From Geobacter sp. (lineage in GTDB: Bacteria; Desulfobacterota; Desulfuromonadia; Geobacterales; Pseudopelobacteraceae), in the NCBI GenBank assembly GCA_025360785.1, contig JANYBN010000081.1, positions 1-58,842 of the forward strand: a stretch of 58,842 bases of DNA, read 5' to 3'. The first letter of the stretch is position 1. The number at the start of each line of letters is the position of its first letter. This document shows, piece after piece, positions 30,317 to 39,184 of this stretch. The notes below the pieces were generated by a model. The model did no database searches, was not told the origin of the DNA, and saw nothing but the letters and a program-made list of their open reading frames with translations. The position numbers and the translations under genes are program-made.

Positions 30317-31792
30317 TCAGTGTGATATCTGGTCTTCATCTACATAAGAAAATGATTTGCTTAAAGCGGATTCTTCCATCTGGGCTATACGCCGCTTTGT
30401 TCTCATTCCATGCAGTTGATCACTATGCTTCGCATCCATTGAATCAGAGAAAAACCTGAATGTATTTCGCCCTTCTTTTTTAGCAACATACATGGCCATA
30501 TCAGCTTTTTTTAACAGCGTCTCGATCATTGAACCATGGAGAGGAAAGACCGCTACGCCTATACTGGTGGTTACATAAGCCTGCTGCCCGAGAATATCGA
30601 ATGGTTCCTGGAAGATAGCCTGGATTTTTTCAGCAAATGTGATGATGTCCTGTACTGTGTCGGCGTCGTTTAAGATAATTATAAACTCGTCACCGCCCAA
30701 TCGGCCTACGGTGTCATACTGGCGCATACATTTTTGCAGTCCCAGTGCTACTTTTTTCAGAAGGATATCTCCGGCCAGATGCCCCATAGTGTCATTGATA
30801 TTTTTGAAATTATCCAGATCGAGGATCATCAATGCGATAAGCGTATTATGGCGGGCTTCGAAAGCAAACGCCTGTTTCATGCGATCAAAGAGCAGGACGC
30901 GATTAGGAAGACCTGTCAGGTGATCGTGTGTGGCCTTGTAACGCAGCTGTCTCTCGACTCTCTCCCTTAGGGTGATCTCCTGGTTGAGTCCTTTGTTTAT
31001 ATTGTTAAGCTCATTATTCAGCAAACGTATTTCACTTTCGGCCAGTTTGAGTTCAGAAATATCATTCATGGAAATAATCCTGGTGTCAGTGTCCGGAACT
31101 TTTTTGACATTTGTATAGACAACCTTTGTGATACCTCTTTTATCGGTAATTATTAATTCAAAATGATGCAGTGGGGGGGCTGTGTCACTGAGCACCTGCT
31201 GTAGGCGTTCCTCCAGTTTTGAGCGCTCATTGTTATCAAAAAAATCAGTCCATTTTTTCAAATGTTCCACCGACTTTTTTGAATATCCTGTAAGGATCTC
31301 AAATTGTTCATTCACCATGTTAATAGTTGAATCCTCATCGATCAGCATCATGGCATTGTCACTTACCTCAAATATAGTACGATACCTGCTTTCACTTTCT
31401 TTCTGTAGCTTTTCCAGATTGTGCTTATACAGGGCAATCTCGATAGCATTTTGCAACTGATAGAGTTCATATGGCTTGATAAGATAGGCATAAGGGCTGG
31501 TAATCTTGGCCCGTTCAAAGACTTCGCTATCAGAATTTGCAGTTAAATAGATAACGGGGATGTCAGTATGGGCATTTAGTTTTTGTACGGCGCAAATACC
31601 ATCAATTTTGCCGCCAAGGGTAATATCCATAAGAATTAAGTCTGGCCTGGTTTCAGCGACATTATCAATAACCTCTTCCCCTGTCTTAACCACACCGGTT
31701 ACAAAATATCCCATTCGTAACAACGATTGTCGTAGATGGTGCGCTGCAATTGCTTCGTCTTCAGCCAATAGTATTTTTGCACTGGTTGTCAT
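30317..31792 (-). CDS. Response regulator diguanylate cyclase (REC-PAS-GGDEF)
   Basis: 491 residues. The receiver (about 6-120, L-I-L-M-D-I-T-L-G) is followed by a PAS domain (about 135-255), a coiled coil and a GGDEF domain (about 295-455). The active site is intact (R-L-G-G-D-E-F). R-Q-Y-D five residues upstream fits the RxxD inhibitory site for product feedback. It is predicted to make c-di-GMP upon phosphorylation. It has a strong GGGGAGG ribosome site and lies 34 bases after the small membrane protein gene, so both are probably read from the sigma-54 promoter at 32086-32101. No EAL domain is present. Confidence 0.9.
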   Translation of the reverse strand: MTTSAKILLAEDEAIAAHHLRQSLLRMGYFVTGVVKTGEEVIDNVAETRPDLILMDITLGGKIDGICAVQKLNAHTDIPVIYLTANSDSEVFERAKITSPYAYLIKPYELYQLQNAIEIALYKHNLEKLQKESESRYRTIFEVSDNAMMLIDEDSTINMVNEQFEILTGYSKKSVEHLKKWTDFFDNNERSKLEERLQQVLSDTAPPLHHFELIITDKRGITKVVYTNVKKVPDTDTRIISMNDISELKLAESEIRLLNNELNNINKGLNQEITLRERVERQLRYKATHDHLTGLPNRVLLFDRMKQAFAFEARHNTLIALMILDLDNFKNINDTMGHLAGDILLKKVALGLQKCMRQYDTVGRLGGDEFIIILNDADTVQDIITFAEKIQAIFQEPFDILGQQAYVTTSIGVAVFPLHGSMIETLLKKADMAMYVAKKEGRNTFRFFSDSMDAKHSDQLHGMRTKRRIAQMEESALSKSFSYVDEDQISH

Positions 31793-31826
31793 GAGTGCCT
31801 CCCCGAATCTTCAGCTCACTAACTAT

Positions 31827-32018
31827 TTACTCCTCGGGTATGTTCCTCTTTCGCCAATAAGAAACAACACACAGGACGGTGCCGAGAAGGAGAAGTGTAA
31901 CCGGTGCCGAAATAGTATCTATCTGAGGTGTGGTGATATACGGATACACACCTGCCAATACCGATATCCATGCAAATGAAATTATTGAATAGACTGATAT
32001 TATTAGTAGTTTCTTCAT
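31827..32018 (-). CDS. 63-residue membrane protein with PEP-CTERM-like C-terminus
   Basis: Starts M-K-K-L-L after a strong GGGAGGA ribosome site. Residues 4-24 form a hydrophobic signal/anchor. After a short polar stretch (about 25-36), the C-terminus reads S-A-P-V-T-L-L-L-L-G (37-46), a hydrophobic helix to about 54, then W-R-K-R. This small-motif, hydrophobic helix, basic-tail order is that of exosortase sorting signals, with S-A-P in place of the usual P-E-P; A-P variants of the motif are known. It could be a miniature exosortase substrate or simply a two-helix membrane peptide. A near-perfect sigma-54 promoter lies upstream, fitting PrsK/PrsR-RpoN control. Confidence 0.65.
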   Translation of the reverse strand: MKKLLIISVYSIISFAWISVLAGVYPYITTPQIDTISAPVTLLLLGTVLCVVSYWRKRNIPEE

Positions 32019-32085
32019 GTCGGTCCTCCCATCAGTTTGTTTCGGAGAATAAATTGCGTACCAGATTGATGTTGTAACTAAAAAT

Positions 32086-32101
32086 TGCAACGGCTGTGCC
32101 A
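32086..32101 (-). promoter_or_regulatory. Sigma-54 (-24/-12) promoter for the small membrane protein/GGDEF/Crp group
   Basis: Read on the minus strand the site is TGGCACAGCCGTTGCA, which matches the TGGCAC-N5-TTGCA consensus in both halves with correct spacing. The predicted transcript start is about 58 bases before the gene at 32018. TATCGACA at 32318-32325 (TGTCGATA on the minus strand) is a possible enhancer site, shared in sequence with 51541. Confidence 0.8.
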
Positions 32102-32403
32102 ACTAGTAAGTGACTGATAAATATGATTTTTTTAGAGTCACTGGTTCTTTTGGCCGATAATTAGTAAAGTTCACCGACATTACAGCGGGAAGTTATTACA
32201 TATTTAAACTACTGAGGGTGCCGAAGTCCCTTAAAGCAACTCACTTAACATCGGTCACCTTTTTTACTGCTTATCCCGCTGCCTGATTACCATGCTTCCC
32301 GGAACGTTTATCCCCATATCGACATATGCGTGTAACACGCACACGACAAGATTTAATACGACTATAGTGCTGTAATTACAGTGATTATTAGCCAGAGTCG
32401 ATA

Positions 32404-32420
32404 TGGCACACTCTGTGGTT
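32404..32420 (+). promoter_or_regulatory. Sigma-54-like element upstream of the exopolysaccharide operon, shared with csgE
   Basis: TGGCACACTCTGTGGTT has a good -24 half, but GTGG instead of TTGC at -12. The csgE upstream region carries the same 17-mer with only three C/T differences (48894-48910, minus strand). A TGTCGATA-type site lies about 80 bases upstream on the opposite strand (32318-32325). An overlapping alternative with GG and GC correctly spaced starts at 32444. The 474-base divergent gap (32019-32492) otherwise holds a CTGTAATTACAG palindrome near 32368 and no gene. Confidence 0.45.
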
Positions 32421-32492
32421 ATTGATCTTGAAGAATAAGAGTATGGCTACTTGCAAGCGGAGATTATCTAACCCATTTTTGGAGATGCCGCT

Positions 32493-33137
32493 GTGAATAT
32501 AATAACTGTAATCATGCTGGCAATTCTTATCGGCACTTCAGGCTGTGCCAGGAAAACCAGCGAAGAACTTTATTCGGATGGAGTCAAATTGCTGCAAGAG
32601 GGAAAATCCGGTGGTGCAATAACCCTTTTTAAAAATGCCCTTGAGAAAAACCAAAACTATCTGGATGCGCGTTATCAATTGGCAGGTGCATATCTGGCTG
32701 AAAAAAAATATGAACTTGCAGAAAAGGAATTTTTGAAAGTCAAGCTGCTGAATCCGTATCATTCGGGAATAAACCTGGATCTGGCTAAACTTTACAACAC
32801 CCTTGGAAAACCTGATCTGGCGATACATCATGCTGAAAAATATCTTCAGGACAAAGCCGGGTCATCTGATGCGATGGAAGTGATCGGTATTGCCTATAGA
32901 ACAAAGATGATGCCCAGGAAAGCTGAAGCAATTTTCCTGAGTGCCCTGAAGATGGAGCCTGGAAAACTGACAGTTAAGCTTGAACTGGTAGATCTCTATG
33001 CAGAGATGGGAAAGGAAGAAAACGCCGTGCCGCTGCTTGAAGAAATAGTCAGAGTGAGTCCGGAAAATACACGGGCACGGCAACTTCTGGCTGGCACAGA
33101 ATTAAGACTTGGCAAAAAGGTGCAGGCTCCGCGTTGA
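32493..33137 (+). CDS. Short PrsT-like TPR lipoprotein
   Basis: 214 residues. GTG start with GGAG about ten bases before. The signal peptide ends in a lipobox, G-T-S-G-C (Cys near 18). Five or so tetratricopeptide repeats follow (for example A-I-T-L-F-K-N-A-L-E-K-N, A-G-A-Y-L-A-E-K-K-Y-E-L-A-E). The PEP-CTERM-system TPR lipoprotein PrsT normally has around 900 residues, so this is a short form or a separate TPR protein. As first gene of the exopolysaccharide operon it could be a periplasmic scaffold. Confidence 0.75.
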   Translation: MNIITVIMLAILIGTSGCARKTSEELYSDGVKLLQEGKSGGAITLFKNALEKNQNYLDARYQLAGAYLAEKKYELAEKEFLKVKLLNPYHSGINLDLAKLYNTLGKPDLAIHHAEKYLQDKAGSSDAMEVIGIAYRTKMMPRKAEAIFLSALKMEPGKLTVKLELVDLYAEMGKEENAVPLLEEIVRVSPENTRARQLLAGTELRLGKKVQAPR

Positions 33138-33176
33138 TCCGGTTGCAGCCTTTTGTTTAAATTAAGGAGCATTGTT

Positions 33177-34541
33177 ATGGAACAGAACAAGAGGCTTTTA
33201 TTTCTGATTGTCTGCGACACCATTGCTGCTGTTCTGGCTATCCTGGTGGCAATTATGGTCCAATTCAACAAGATTCCATCCGTAGACGATGTTGTGTTCC
33301 TTGGCACCGTGCGGATTATCTCGTTTGTGGCGATTGTAGTATTTTTATCTTTTCTGGGAGAAATTTACAAAAACCATCATAGGCTGATCGTCTCGGATAT
33401 AGCCGTCAAAATTGGAGCTTCGCTGGGAGTGTCGTGTTTTGTTTTTTCATTATTGTCATATTCGAGCAATCTGGACGAATACGGCAGCATCCTGATATTT
33501 GCAACCATCACCTTCGGCGTACTTCAATTCCTGTGCCACGTAACATACCGGCTCTATGTTAAATTTCAGGGGTTTGCCCAACGTGTCATGATTCTGGGCG
33601 TTGGGGCTACAGCCGGGAATGTGGGTGCACTCATTCCGGAATCCGATGGAAATTATCTGCTTTCGGGTTACGTCAGATGCTCTGACGAACAGGCCGAGGT
33701 GCCATCGGACTGGATTCTGGAAAACATTGGCGGGATCTTCGATACGGTTAAGCGGGAGAGGGTTGACAAAATTGTAGTCTCACTAACTGAGCGGCGCGGC
33801 GCGTTCCCGTTCAAGGAGGTAATGGCCTGCAAACTGGACGGTATCAAGGTGGTAGATGCCCCTACTTTCTATGAGGATGTGACCGGCAAGCTTTTCCTGG
33901 AAGGTATTAATCCCAGCTGGATCATCTTTTCTGATGGTTTCAATGTCAGTCGAGTTCGCAAGGTTATCAAAAGGGGAGTGGATCTATTCTGCGCAACTGT
34001 CGGCATCATTCTGACGTTGCCGTTTCTACCGATTATCGCACTGGCAATAAAGCTTGATTCTCCCGGACCGGTTTTCTACCATCAGGAACGGGTTGGAGAA
34101 AAGGAGAAAAACTTCTTTCTCTACAAACTTCGCACCATGCGTGCAGATGCTGAAAGCGGTACCGGAGCTGTGTGGGCCCAGAAGAATGACACACGCGTCA
34201 CCCGGTTGGGCGCTTTTTTACGTAAATGCCGCATCGACGAGCTGCCGCAGTTTTTCAATATACTTCGCGGTGAGATGAGTATGGTTGGACCACGCCCGGA
34301 ACGTCCTGAGTTTGTTGAAAATCTTAAGAAGGTCATTCACTTTTATTCTGAACGCCACTTTGTCAAGCCGGGAGTAACCGGCTGGGCCCAAGTCCGTTAT
34401 CCATACGGAGCCTCTGTAGAAGATGCCATGGAAAAGCTCCGGTTCGATCTGTATTACATTAAAAATCTTTCTCTGACCTTTGACTTCATGATCATCCTGG
34501 AAACGATTCAGGTGGTCCTCTTCAGGAGAGGATCAAGATGA
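33177..34541 (+). CDS. XrtA-system undecaprenyl-phosphate sugar phosphotransferase
   Basis: Starts the exopolysaccharide repeat unit by placing a sugar-1-phosphate on undecaprenyl phosphate. 454 residues from ATG 33177, which has AAGGAG upstream; an in-frame TTG at 33153 precedes that site. Four N-terminal membrane segments and a CoA-binding-like domain are followed by a fifth segment (F-C-A-T-V-G-I-I-L-T-L-P-F) and the C-terminal catalytic domain. That domain has S-P-G-P-V-F-Y-H-Q-E-R-V-G, K-L-R-T-M and D-E-L-P-Q-F-F-N. The order matches the TIGR03013 family of XrtA loci. Confidence 0.9.
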   Translation: MEQNKRLLFLIVCDTIAAVLAILVAIMVQFNKIPSVDDVVFLGTVRIISFVAIVVFLSFLGEIYKNHHRLIVSDIAVKIGASLGVSCFVFSLLSYSSNLDEYGSILIFATITFGVLQFLCHVTYRLYVKFQGFAQRVMILGVGATAGNVGALIPESDGNYLLSGYVRCSDEQAEVPSDWILENIGGIFDTVKRERVDKIVVSLTERRGAFPFKEVMACKLDGIKVVDAPTFYEDVTGKLFLEGINPSWIIFSDGFNVSRVRKVIKRGVDLFCATVGIILTLPFLPIIALAIKLDSPGPVFYHQERVGEKEKNFFLYKLRTMRADAESGTGAVWAQKNDTRVTRLGAFLRKCRIDELPQFFNILRGEMSMVGPRPERPEFVENLKKVIHFYSERHFVKPGVTGWAQVRYPYGASVEDAMEKLRFDLYYIKNLSLTFDFMIILETIQVVLFRRGSR

Positions 34542-34572
34542 TTCTCATACGCGATTACAGAGGAGATTAATT

Positions 34573-35376
34573 ATGAAAAAATGGCTGTTGATAGTGCTGT
34601 TCGCAATAATTATGTCCCCTGCGTTGTCTGATGCCGGTGATTATGTCATCGGGGAGGGAGATGTGCTGGATATTTTTGTATGGGGCGTTAAGGAACTGAA
34701 TGTTTCGGTCAAGGTTCGCCCGGACGGCAAGATAACCATTCCCGGGATAGGTGATGTTAAAGCCTCCGGCTTTACGCCGCCAGGACTGCAAAAGTCTCTT
34801 GGAGAGAAGCTCAGGGTATTAGTGAAAAACCCTAATGTAACTGTGACAGTTAAGGAAATCACCAACAGCAAGGTCTATATCTTCGGTGGAGGCGTCAAAT
34901 CAGCAGCATACGATCTCAATCGCAGCACAACACTTTTGCAGTTGTTGTGCAACATAGGAGATGTCAAGAGCGCCGATCTCAGAAGAGCATACGTTCTTAG
35001 AAACGGAGTAATGATCAAGGCGGGTTTTTATAAACTCTTTATCGGCGGTGATACCAGTGAGGATATGGCTATTGAGTCGAATGACTCAATCTATATTCCA
35101 CTCCTGGCCGATAAGAGCATCTATGTACTCGGAGCCGTAAATACTCCGAAATTTATCGAATACCGCGACGGAATAACCGTTATGCAAGCTGTACTTGAAG
35201 CCGGTGGATTCAGTAAGTTCGCCAAGCAGAATGATACGACCATATTTCGTAAAGAAGGCGATAAAGAGGTGATTATACAGGTTAAGGCAAAGGACATATT
35301 GAATGATGGCGATCTGAGCCAGAATGTAAAATTAAAGCCGAATGATTACGTGATGGTTAGAGAAAGCATATTTTGA
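34573..35376 (+). CDS. XrtA-system exopolysaccharide export protein (Wza-like)
   Basis: 267 residues with an N-terminal signal peptide ending near S-D-A-G. The polysaccharide export domain has Y-V-I-G-E-G-D-V-L-D-I and V-R-P-D-G-K-I-T-I-P-G-I-G. Two SLBB domains follow (V-Y-I-F-G-G-G-V-K and I-Y-V-L-G-A-V-N-T-P). It forms the periplasmic/outer-membrane part of the polymer exit channel. It has no lipobox Cys. It is followed by a repeat element and then by the chain-length protein. Confidence 0.9.
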   Translation: MKKWLLIVLFAIIMSPALSDAGDYVIGEGDVLDIFVWGVKELNVSVKVRPDGKITIPGIGDVKASGFTPPGLQKSLGEKLRVLVKNPNVTVTVKEITNSKVYIFGGGVKSAAYDLNRSTTLLQLLCNIGDVKSADLRRAYVLRNGVMIKAGFYKLFIGGDTSEDMAIESNDSIYIPLLADKSIYVLGAVNTPKFIEYRDGITVMQAVLEAGGFSKFAKQNDTTIFRKEGDKEVIIQVKAKDILNDGDLSQNVKLKPNDYVMVRESIF

Positions 35377-35470
35377 CCACCACCCTACCACCCGCCAACC
35401 CCCTCCCTTTATCGGAAGGAGGGGGGGCTTAAAACCACCCTCTTTTTTATCGGAGGAGGGGTTGGTTTGT
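35377..35470. repeat. C-rich/G-rich hairpin repeat, copy A
   Basis: The gap after the export gene begins ACCACC and contains CCAACCCCCTCC, a central TATCGGAAGGAGGGGG block followed by GCTTAAAA, a second C-rich arm, TATCGGAGGAGGGG and TTGG. The outer arms are inverted complements, giving a long cruciform. It is related to copies at 37863 and 29131. It looks like a REP/MITE-type dispersed element and has no T-run, so it is not a simple terminator. Confidence 0.65.
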
Positions 35471-35515
35471 AAGGTTCTGTGTGTGTTTTTATATGTGCAT
35501 AATACGAGGTGAAAC

Positions 35516-37015
35516 ATGAATGCTACAGAGGAGTTTGATTACAAAAAATACCGGCAGCTCATAATCAAGAAAAAATATCTGTTCATATCAGTGGCTCTGA
35601 TAATCATGGCCGGAGTTGCCGCCACCAGTTATATCATTCCAAAACGGTATGAGGCCAAATGTACTGTCTTTATCGAAAAGAGCCTCATTAGTGAACTGGT
35701 TAAGGGAATCGCAATAACGTCTTCATTTGAGGACAAGATCAGGGGGCTGGCCTATACACTGAAAAGCCGTCCCCTGCTGCTAACGGTGTTCAATGATCTG
35801 GATCAGGACGTCAAAAAAAAGAGCAGTGGACAGCTGGAAAAAATGATCACAGATTTTCAGGAAAATACTGACGTCAAGCTGAAAGACAAGGAAGGGCTAT
35901 TTACCATAACGTACACCAACAAGGATCCGCGTCTTGCCCGGGATTATGTGAATACGCTGGTTCGCCGCTATATTGATGCAAACATCACATCCAAGCGGGA
36001 AGAGACATACGGCGCCGCCAATTTCCTTGCGGAACAGATTACAGCCATCAAGACAAAACTGGAAGATGCTGAATCCAGGGCCAACAGTTACAAGCGAGAT
36101 AATGGTGGTGTACTTGCTCAGAGTGAAGCGGCGATCCTGGCAGAGATAAGTCAGGCTCAACAGAAAATTGATGAAACTGAGATAAGACGTCGTCAACTTG
36201 AAAATATGCAGAGTCTGGCCCGGAAGAACGATCCGCTGAAGGCAAAGCTGGCTGTGTTGAAGAAAAATCAACAGGAGCTGGAACTTGTCTATACAGATAT
36301 TCATCCGGAAGTTGTTGAGATAAACAACCAGATTGCTGCAATTAAACAGCAGCTTAAATCAGGTCCAGTCAGGGCTGAACCGGTAGATGCCACTTCGCAG
36401 GAAATGGAAAAAATTTCGATGGAACTGAATTCTCTGCGTCAATTGGAAAATAACCAGAGACGCCTTATCGCTTCAAAGCAGTCTTTGCTCAGAAGTATAC
36501 CGGCAGCCAGGACCGGGCTTGACGAACTGGAACGGGAAAAAAACAGTCAGAGAGTCCTTTATGAGCAACTCGTTGCCAGATATGGTCAGTCGGAAGTCTC
36601 AAAGCAGATAGAATCTCAGGATAAGTCTACTACCTTCCGAATAGAGAGTCCGGCAATGCTTCCGACCAAACCGGTCAGTCCGCAACGGGTGAAAATAATC
36701 CTGCTCGGAATCGTTGGAGGTCTGGCGGCAAGCTTTGGCTTTCTAATGCTGCTTGATCATCTGGATAAGTCCGTTCGGAACGTTGAATCTCTTAAATCTC
36801 TGGGTGTTCAGATTCTGGCGGTGGTACCCAAAATTGAAAATCCGATCGAATTGAATGCGTCTCGCAAGAGAGATTACTGGTTTTACGGCATCGCAGCAGC
36901 ATGCTTCATGCTGATTCTGGCAACAATCCCTCTGGAGTTGTTTGGGAATTACTTCAACGGAACCTCCAGCTCTGCCGGCATAGAAACGCAGCTGAAAAAT
37001 TCGACTCTTAAATAA
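35516..37015 (+). CDS. XrtA-system polysaccharide chain-length determinant (Wzz/Wzc N-domain)
   Basis: 499 residues. An inner-membrane protein with a transmembrane helix near 21-41 (A-L-I-I-M-A-G-V-A), a periplasmic Wzz domain with long coiled coils (about 160-390), the P-T-K-P-V-S-P-Q motif near 385, and a second helix directly after. A third hydrophobic segment lies near 460-480. It has no kinase domain; that function is the next gene. This split BY-kinase architecture is normal for XrtA loci. Confidence 0.9.
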   Translation: MNATEEFDYKKYRQLIIKKKYLFISVALIIMAGVAATSYIIPKRYEAKCTVFIEKSLISELVKGIAITSSFEDKIRGLAYTLKSRPLLLTVFNDLDQDVKKKSSGQLEKMITDFQENTDVKLKDKEGLFTITYTNKDPRLARDYVNTLVRRYIDANITSKREETYGAANFLAEQITAIKTKLEDAESRANSYKRDNGGVLAQSEAAILAEISQAQQKIDETEIRRRQLENMQSLARKNDPLKAKLAVLKKNQQELELVYTDIHPEVVEINNQIAAIKQQLKSGPVRAEPVDATSQEMEKISMELNSLRQLENNQRRLIASKQSLLRSIPAARTGLDELEREKNSQRVLYEQLVARYGQSEVSKQIESQDKSTTFRIESPAMLPTKPVSPQRVKIILLGIVGGLAASFGFLMLLDHLDKSVRNVESLKSLGVQILAVVPKIENPIELNASRKRDYWFYGIAAACFMLILATIPLELFGNYFNGTSSSAGIETQLKNSTLK

Positions 37016-37052
37016 GCCGCTGATCAAAGTTACTTTATTGAAGGGGAATCAT

Positions 37053-37862
37053 ATGAGCAGAATTGAGGAAGCTCTTGAAAAAGCTGCAAAGCTCCGGGTT
37101 GATGTGGTCCCTATACCTGCCCCCTCCCAAAAACCCAAGGTTCATATTCCTCCTTCCGTTATTACGGAGAGAATTAATGTGACGAGCCAATTGCTTGTAA
37201 CCGTGAATAACCCCCACACACAGGCAGCGGAAGAATACAGCAAGCTGAAAACGGTTATTGTCAGGCTGACCCAAAAGGGGACTTTTCTGAACATGCTGAT
37301 GGTGACCAGTGCCGTAGGCGGTGAAGGTAAAAGTCTGACCTCCCTTAATCTCGCATTGAGTCTGGCCCAGGAATTTGATCACACTGTCCTGCTTGTGGAC
37401 GCCGATATTAGAAAACCATCAATTCACAGCTATCTGGGCATTGAAAATTCTGTGGGACTTACGGATTGCCTGCTTGATGGCGCCGATTTCAAGAAGGCTC
37501 TTATTCGAACCGGTATCGGGAAACTTTCCTTTTTACCGGCTGGTCGGAGTGTGACAAATCCTGCGGAAGTTTTTACCTCACAACGGATGAAGACTTTTTT
37601 TCTCGAGATAAAAAACCGTTACCATGATCGCTATATCATCATCGACACTCCACCCGTGCTGCCATTTGCCGAGACCCGTTCGCTGAGTGCCATTGTTGAC
37701 GGCATCGTACTGGTAGCAAAGGAAGGAGTTGTTACTTTACACAATATTGAGGAAACGCTGGAATGCATCAAAGGGCCTCCGATGCTGGGCATTGTTTATA
37801 ATGAAGCGGCGACCGAATTTCAGCCCGATCGTTACAATTATTGCCGCGAAGATAATGCGTGA
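37053..37862 (+). CDS. XrtA-associated tyrosine autokinase (Wzc-type BY-kinase)
   Basis: 269 residues from ATG 37053 (S-R-I-E-E-A-L-E-K-A-A-K, the usual start of this family), with AAGGGG before it. Walker A is G-G-E-G-K-S-L-T-S-L-N, Walker A' is L-L-V-D-A-D-I-R-K-P and Walker B is Y-I-I-I-D-T-P-P. The C-terminal tail has tyrosines at I-V-Y and R-Y-N-Y, a small cluster for autophosphorylation. It works with the preceding membrane protein to set polymer length. Confidence 0.9.
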   Translation: MSRIEEALEKAAKLRVDVVPIPAPSQKPKVHIPPSVITERINVTSQLLVTVNNPHTQAAEEYSKLKTVIVRLTQKGTFLNMLMVTSAVGGEGKSLTSLNLALSLAQEFDHTVLLVDADIRKPSIHSYLGIENSVGLTDCLLDGADFKKALIRTGIGKLSFLPAGRSVTNPAEVFTSQRMKTFFLEIKNRYHDRYIIIDTPPVLPFAETRSLSAIVDGIVLVAKEGVVTLHNIEETLECIKGPPMLGIVYNEAATEFQPDRYNYCREDNA

Positions 37863-37976
37863 ACCACCACCCCCCAACCCCCTCCTTGGAGGAAGGAGGG
37901 GGAGCTTAACCTACTTCTCTAAGCGGGTTTTAAGCTCCCTTCCTTACAAAGGGGGTGGGGGTGGTTGGGTTTACAA
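37863..37976. repeat. C-rich/G-rich hairpin repeat, copy B
   Basis: This fills nearly the whole gap between the kinase and ATPase genes. It begins ACCACCACCCCCC and CAACCCCCTCC and ends GGGGGTGGGGGTGGTTGGG, its inverse. An inner inverted pair is GGGAGCTTAA / TTTTAAGCTCCC. It shares the GAGCTTAA core and outer arms with copy A at 35377. Confidence 0.7.
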
Positions 37977-37990
37977 AAAGGGGATAATTA

Positions 37991-39160
37991 ATGTACGAGG
38001 CCTTTTTCAACCTGACACAGAAGCCGTTCGATCTCCTGCCTGATCCGGATTTTCTGTATATGAGCAGTTCGCATAAAAAAGCGCTTTCCTATCTGGACTA
38101 CGGCATCAGAGAGCGGGTTGGATTTATTCTCCTCACCGGTGAAGTCGGCTCCGGTAAGACGACTCTCATCAGGAACCTTATCAAAAAAAATCTCAACAAT
38201 GTTGTTTTGTCCAAGATCTTCAATACGCGGGTTGATTCGGAACAACTGATCGCCATGATTAATGACGACTTCGGCCTGTCCATACTGAACAAGGACAAAA
38301 TCACATTGCTGAGGGATTTGAATACCTTTTTGATTGACCAGTTTGTTAAGGGAAATCATCCGGTTCTGATTATTGATGAAGCCCAGAATCTGGATCACGA
38401 TCTACTGGAAGAGATCCGGATGCTTTCAAATCTGGAAACCGACAATGCAAAACTTCTGCAGATCATCCTTGTTGGACAGCCTGAACTGCGAAAAACACTG
38501 GCATCGGCATCACTGGTTCAACTTCGTCAGCGAATCAGCATCAACTGCCATATCCAGCCATTAAGTAGATACGAAATTGAACAATATATTCTGCATCGTC
38601 TGGAAAAGGCCGGGGATAGGGACGCTGCATGTTTTTCCCAGGAAACATTCGAGATTATTTTTACGTACAGCAGGGGAATTCCGAGACTGATCAACATTAT
38701 TTGCGATTTCATCCTGCTGGCAGCGTTTGCCGAGGAAACCAGAATCATTGAAGCCGCTCTGGTGCTGGATATTATAGGAGACCTTGACTTTGAATACCAT
38801 TATTGGGGAAGCGAGTCATTGGATGGACACATTACAAAAGATAACAATGTTGAGTTTCCTTCTATTGCTGTCTGCGCCGAACCGGAATTCTCCGGACTGA
38901 TCAAGGGAATTAATGAACGACTCGATAATCTGGGAAGAGAATCAGAGTCGTCCAACAAGAAAATGTTTCAGGAGATGGCAGCAAAAATCACCGATCTTGA
39001 GAAGACGCTTAAGTCTCATCAGGAACAGACGGGTGCGCTCCTGAGAAATTCATACAAAAGTAACCTGGCCAATGAAAACGAAAAAACGGCTGAATTCAGC
39101 AGTGAAGCAAGCACGCAATCTTACATTGGAAATATGTTCGGTCGCATGTTTAAAATTTGA
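37991..39160 (+). CDS. XrtA-associated AAA ATPase (ExeA/GspA-like)
   Basis: 389 residues. Walker A is G-E-V-G-S-G-K-T-T-L-I near 50, Walker B is V-L-I-I-D-E-A-Q-N-L near 128, and an arginine-rich sensor region follows (L-R-Q-R-I-S). The N-terminal M-Y-E-A-F-F-N-L-T-Q-K-P-F is the signature of the family found in XrtA exopolysaccharide loci and in ExeA. The C-terminal ~90 residues are charged and predicted coiled coil. The role in export is not well defined. Confidence 0.88.
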   Translation: MYEAFFNLTQKPFDLLPDPDFLYMSSSHKKALSYLDYGIRERVGFILLTGEVGSGKTTLIRNLIKKNLNNVVLSKIFNTRVDSEQLIAMINDDFGLSILNKDKITLLRDLNTFLIDQFVKGNHPVLIIDEAQNLDHDLLEEIRMLSNLETDNAKLLQIILVGQPELRKTLASASLVQLRQRISINCHIQPLSRYEIEQYILHRLEKAGDRDAACFSQETFEIIFTYSRGIPRLINIICDFILLAAFAEETRIIEAALVLDIIGDLDFEYHYWGSESLDGHITKDNNVEFPSIAVCAEPEFSGLIKGINERLDNLGRESESSNKKMFQEMAAKITDLEKTLKSHQEQTGALLRNSYKSNLANENEKTAEFSSEASTQSYIGNMFGRMFKI

Positions 39161-39184
39161 TTTGAGGACTTCGGTGGGGAATTC

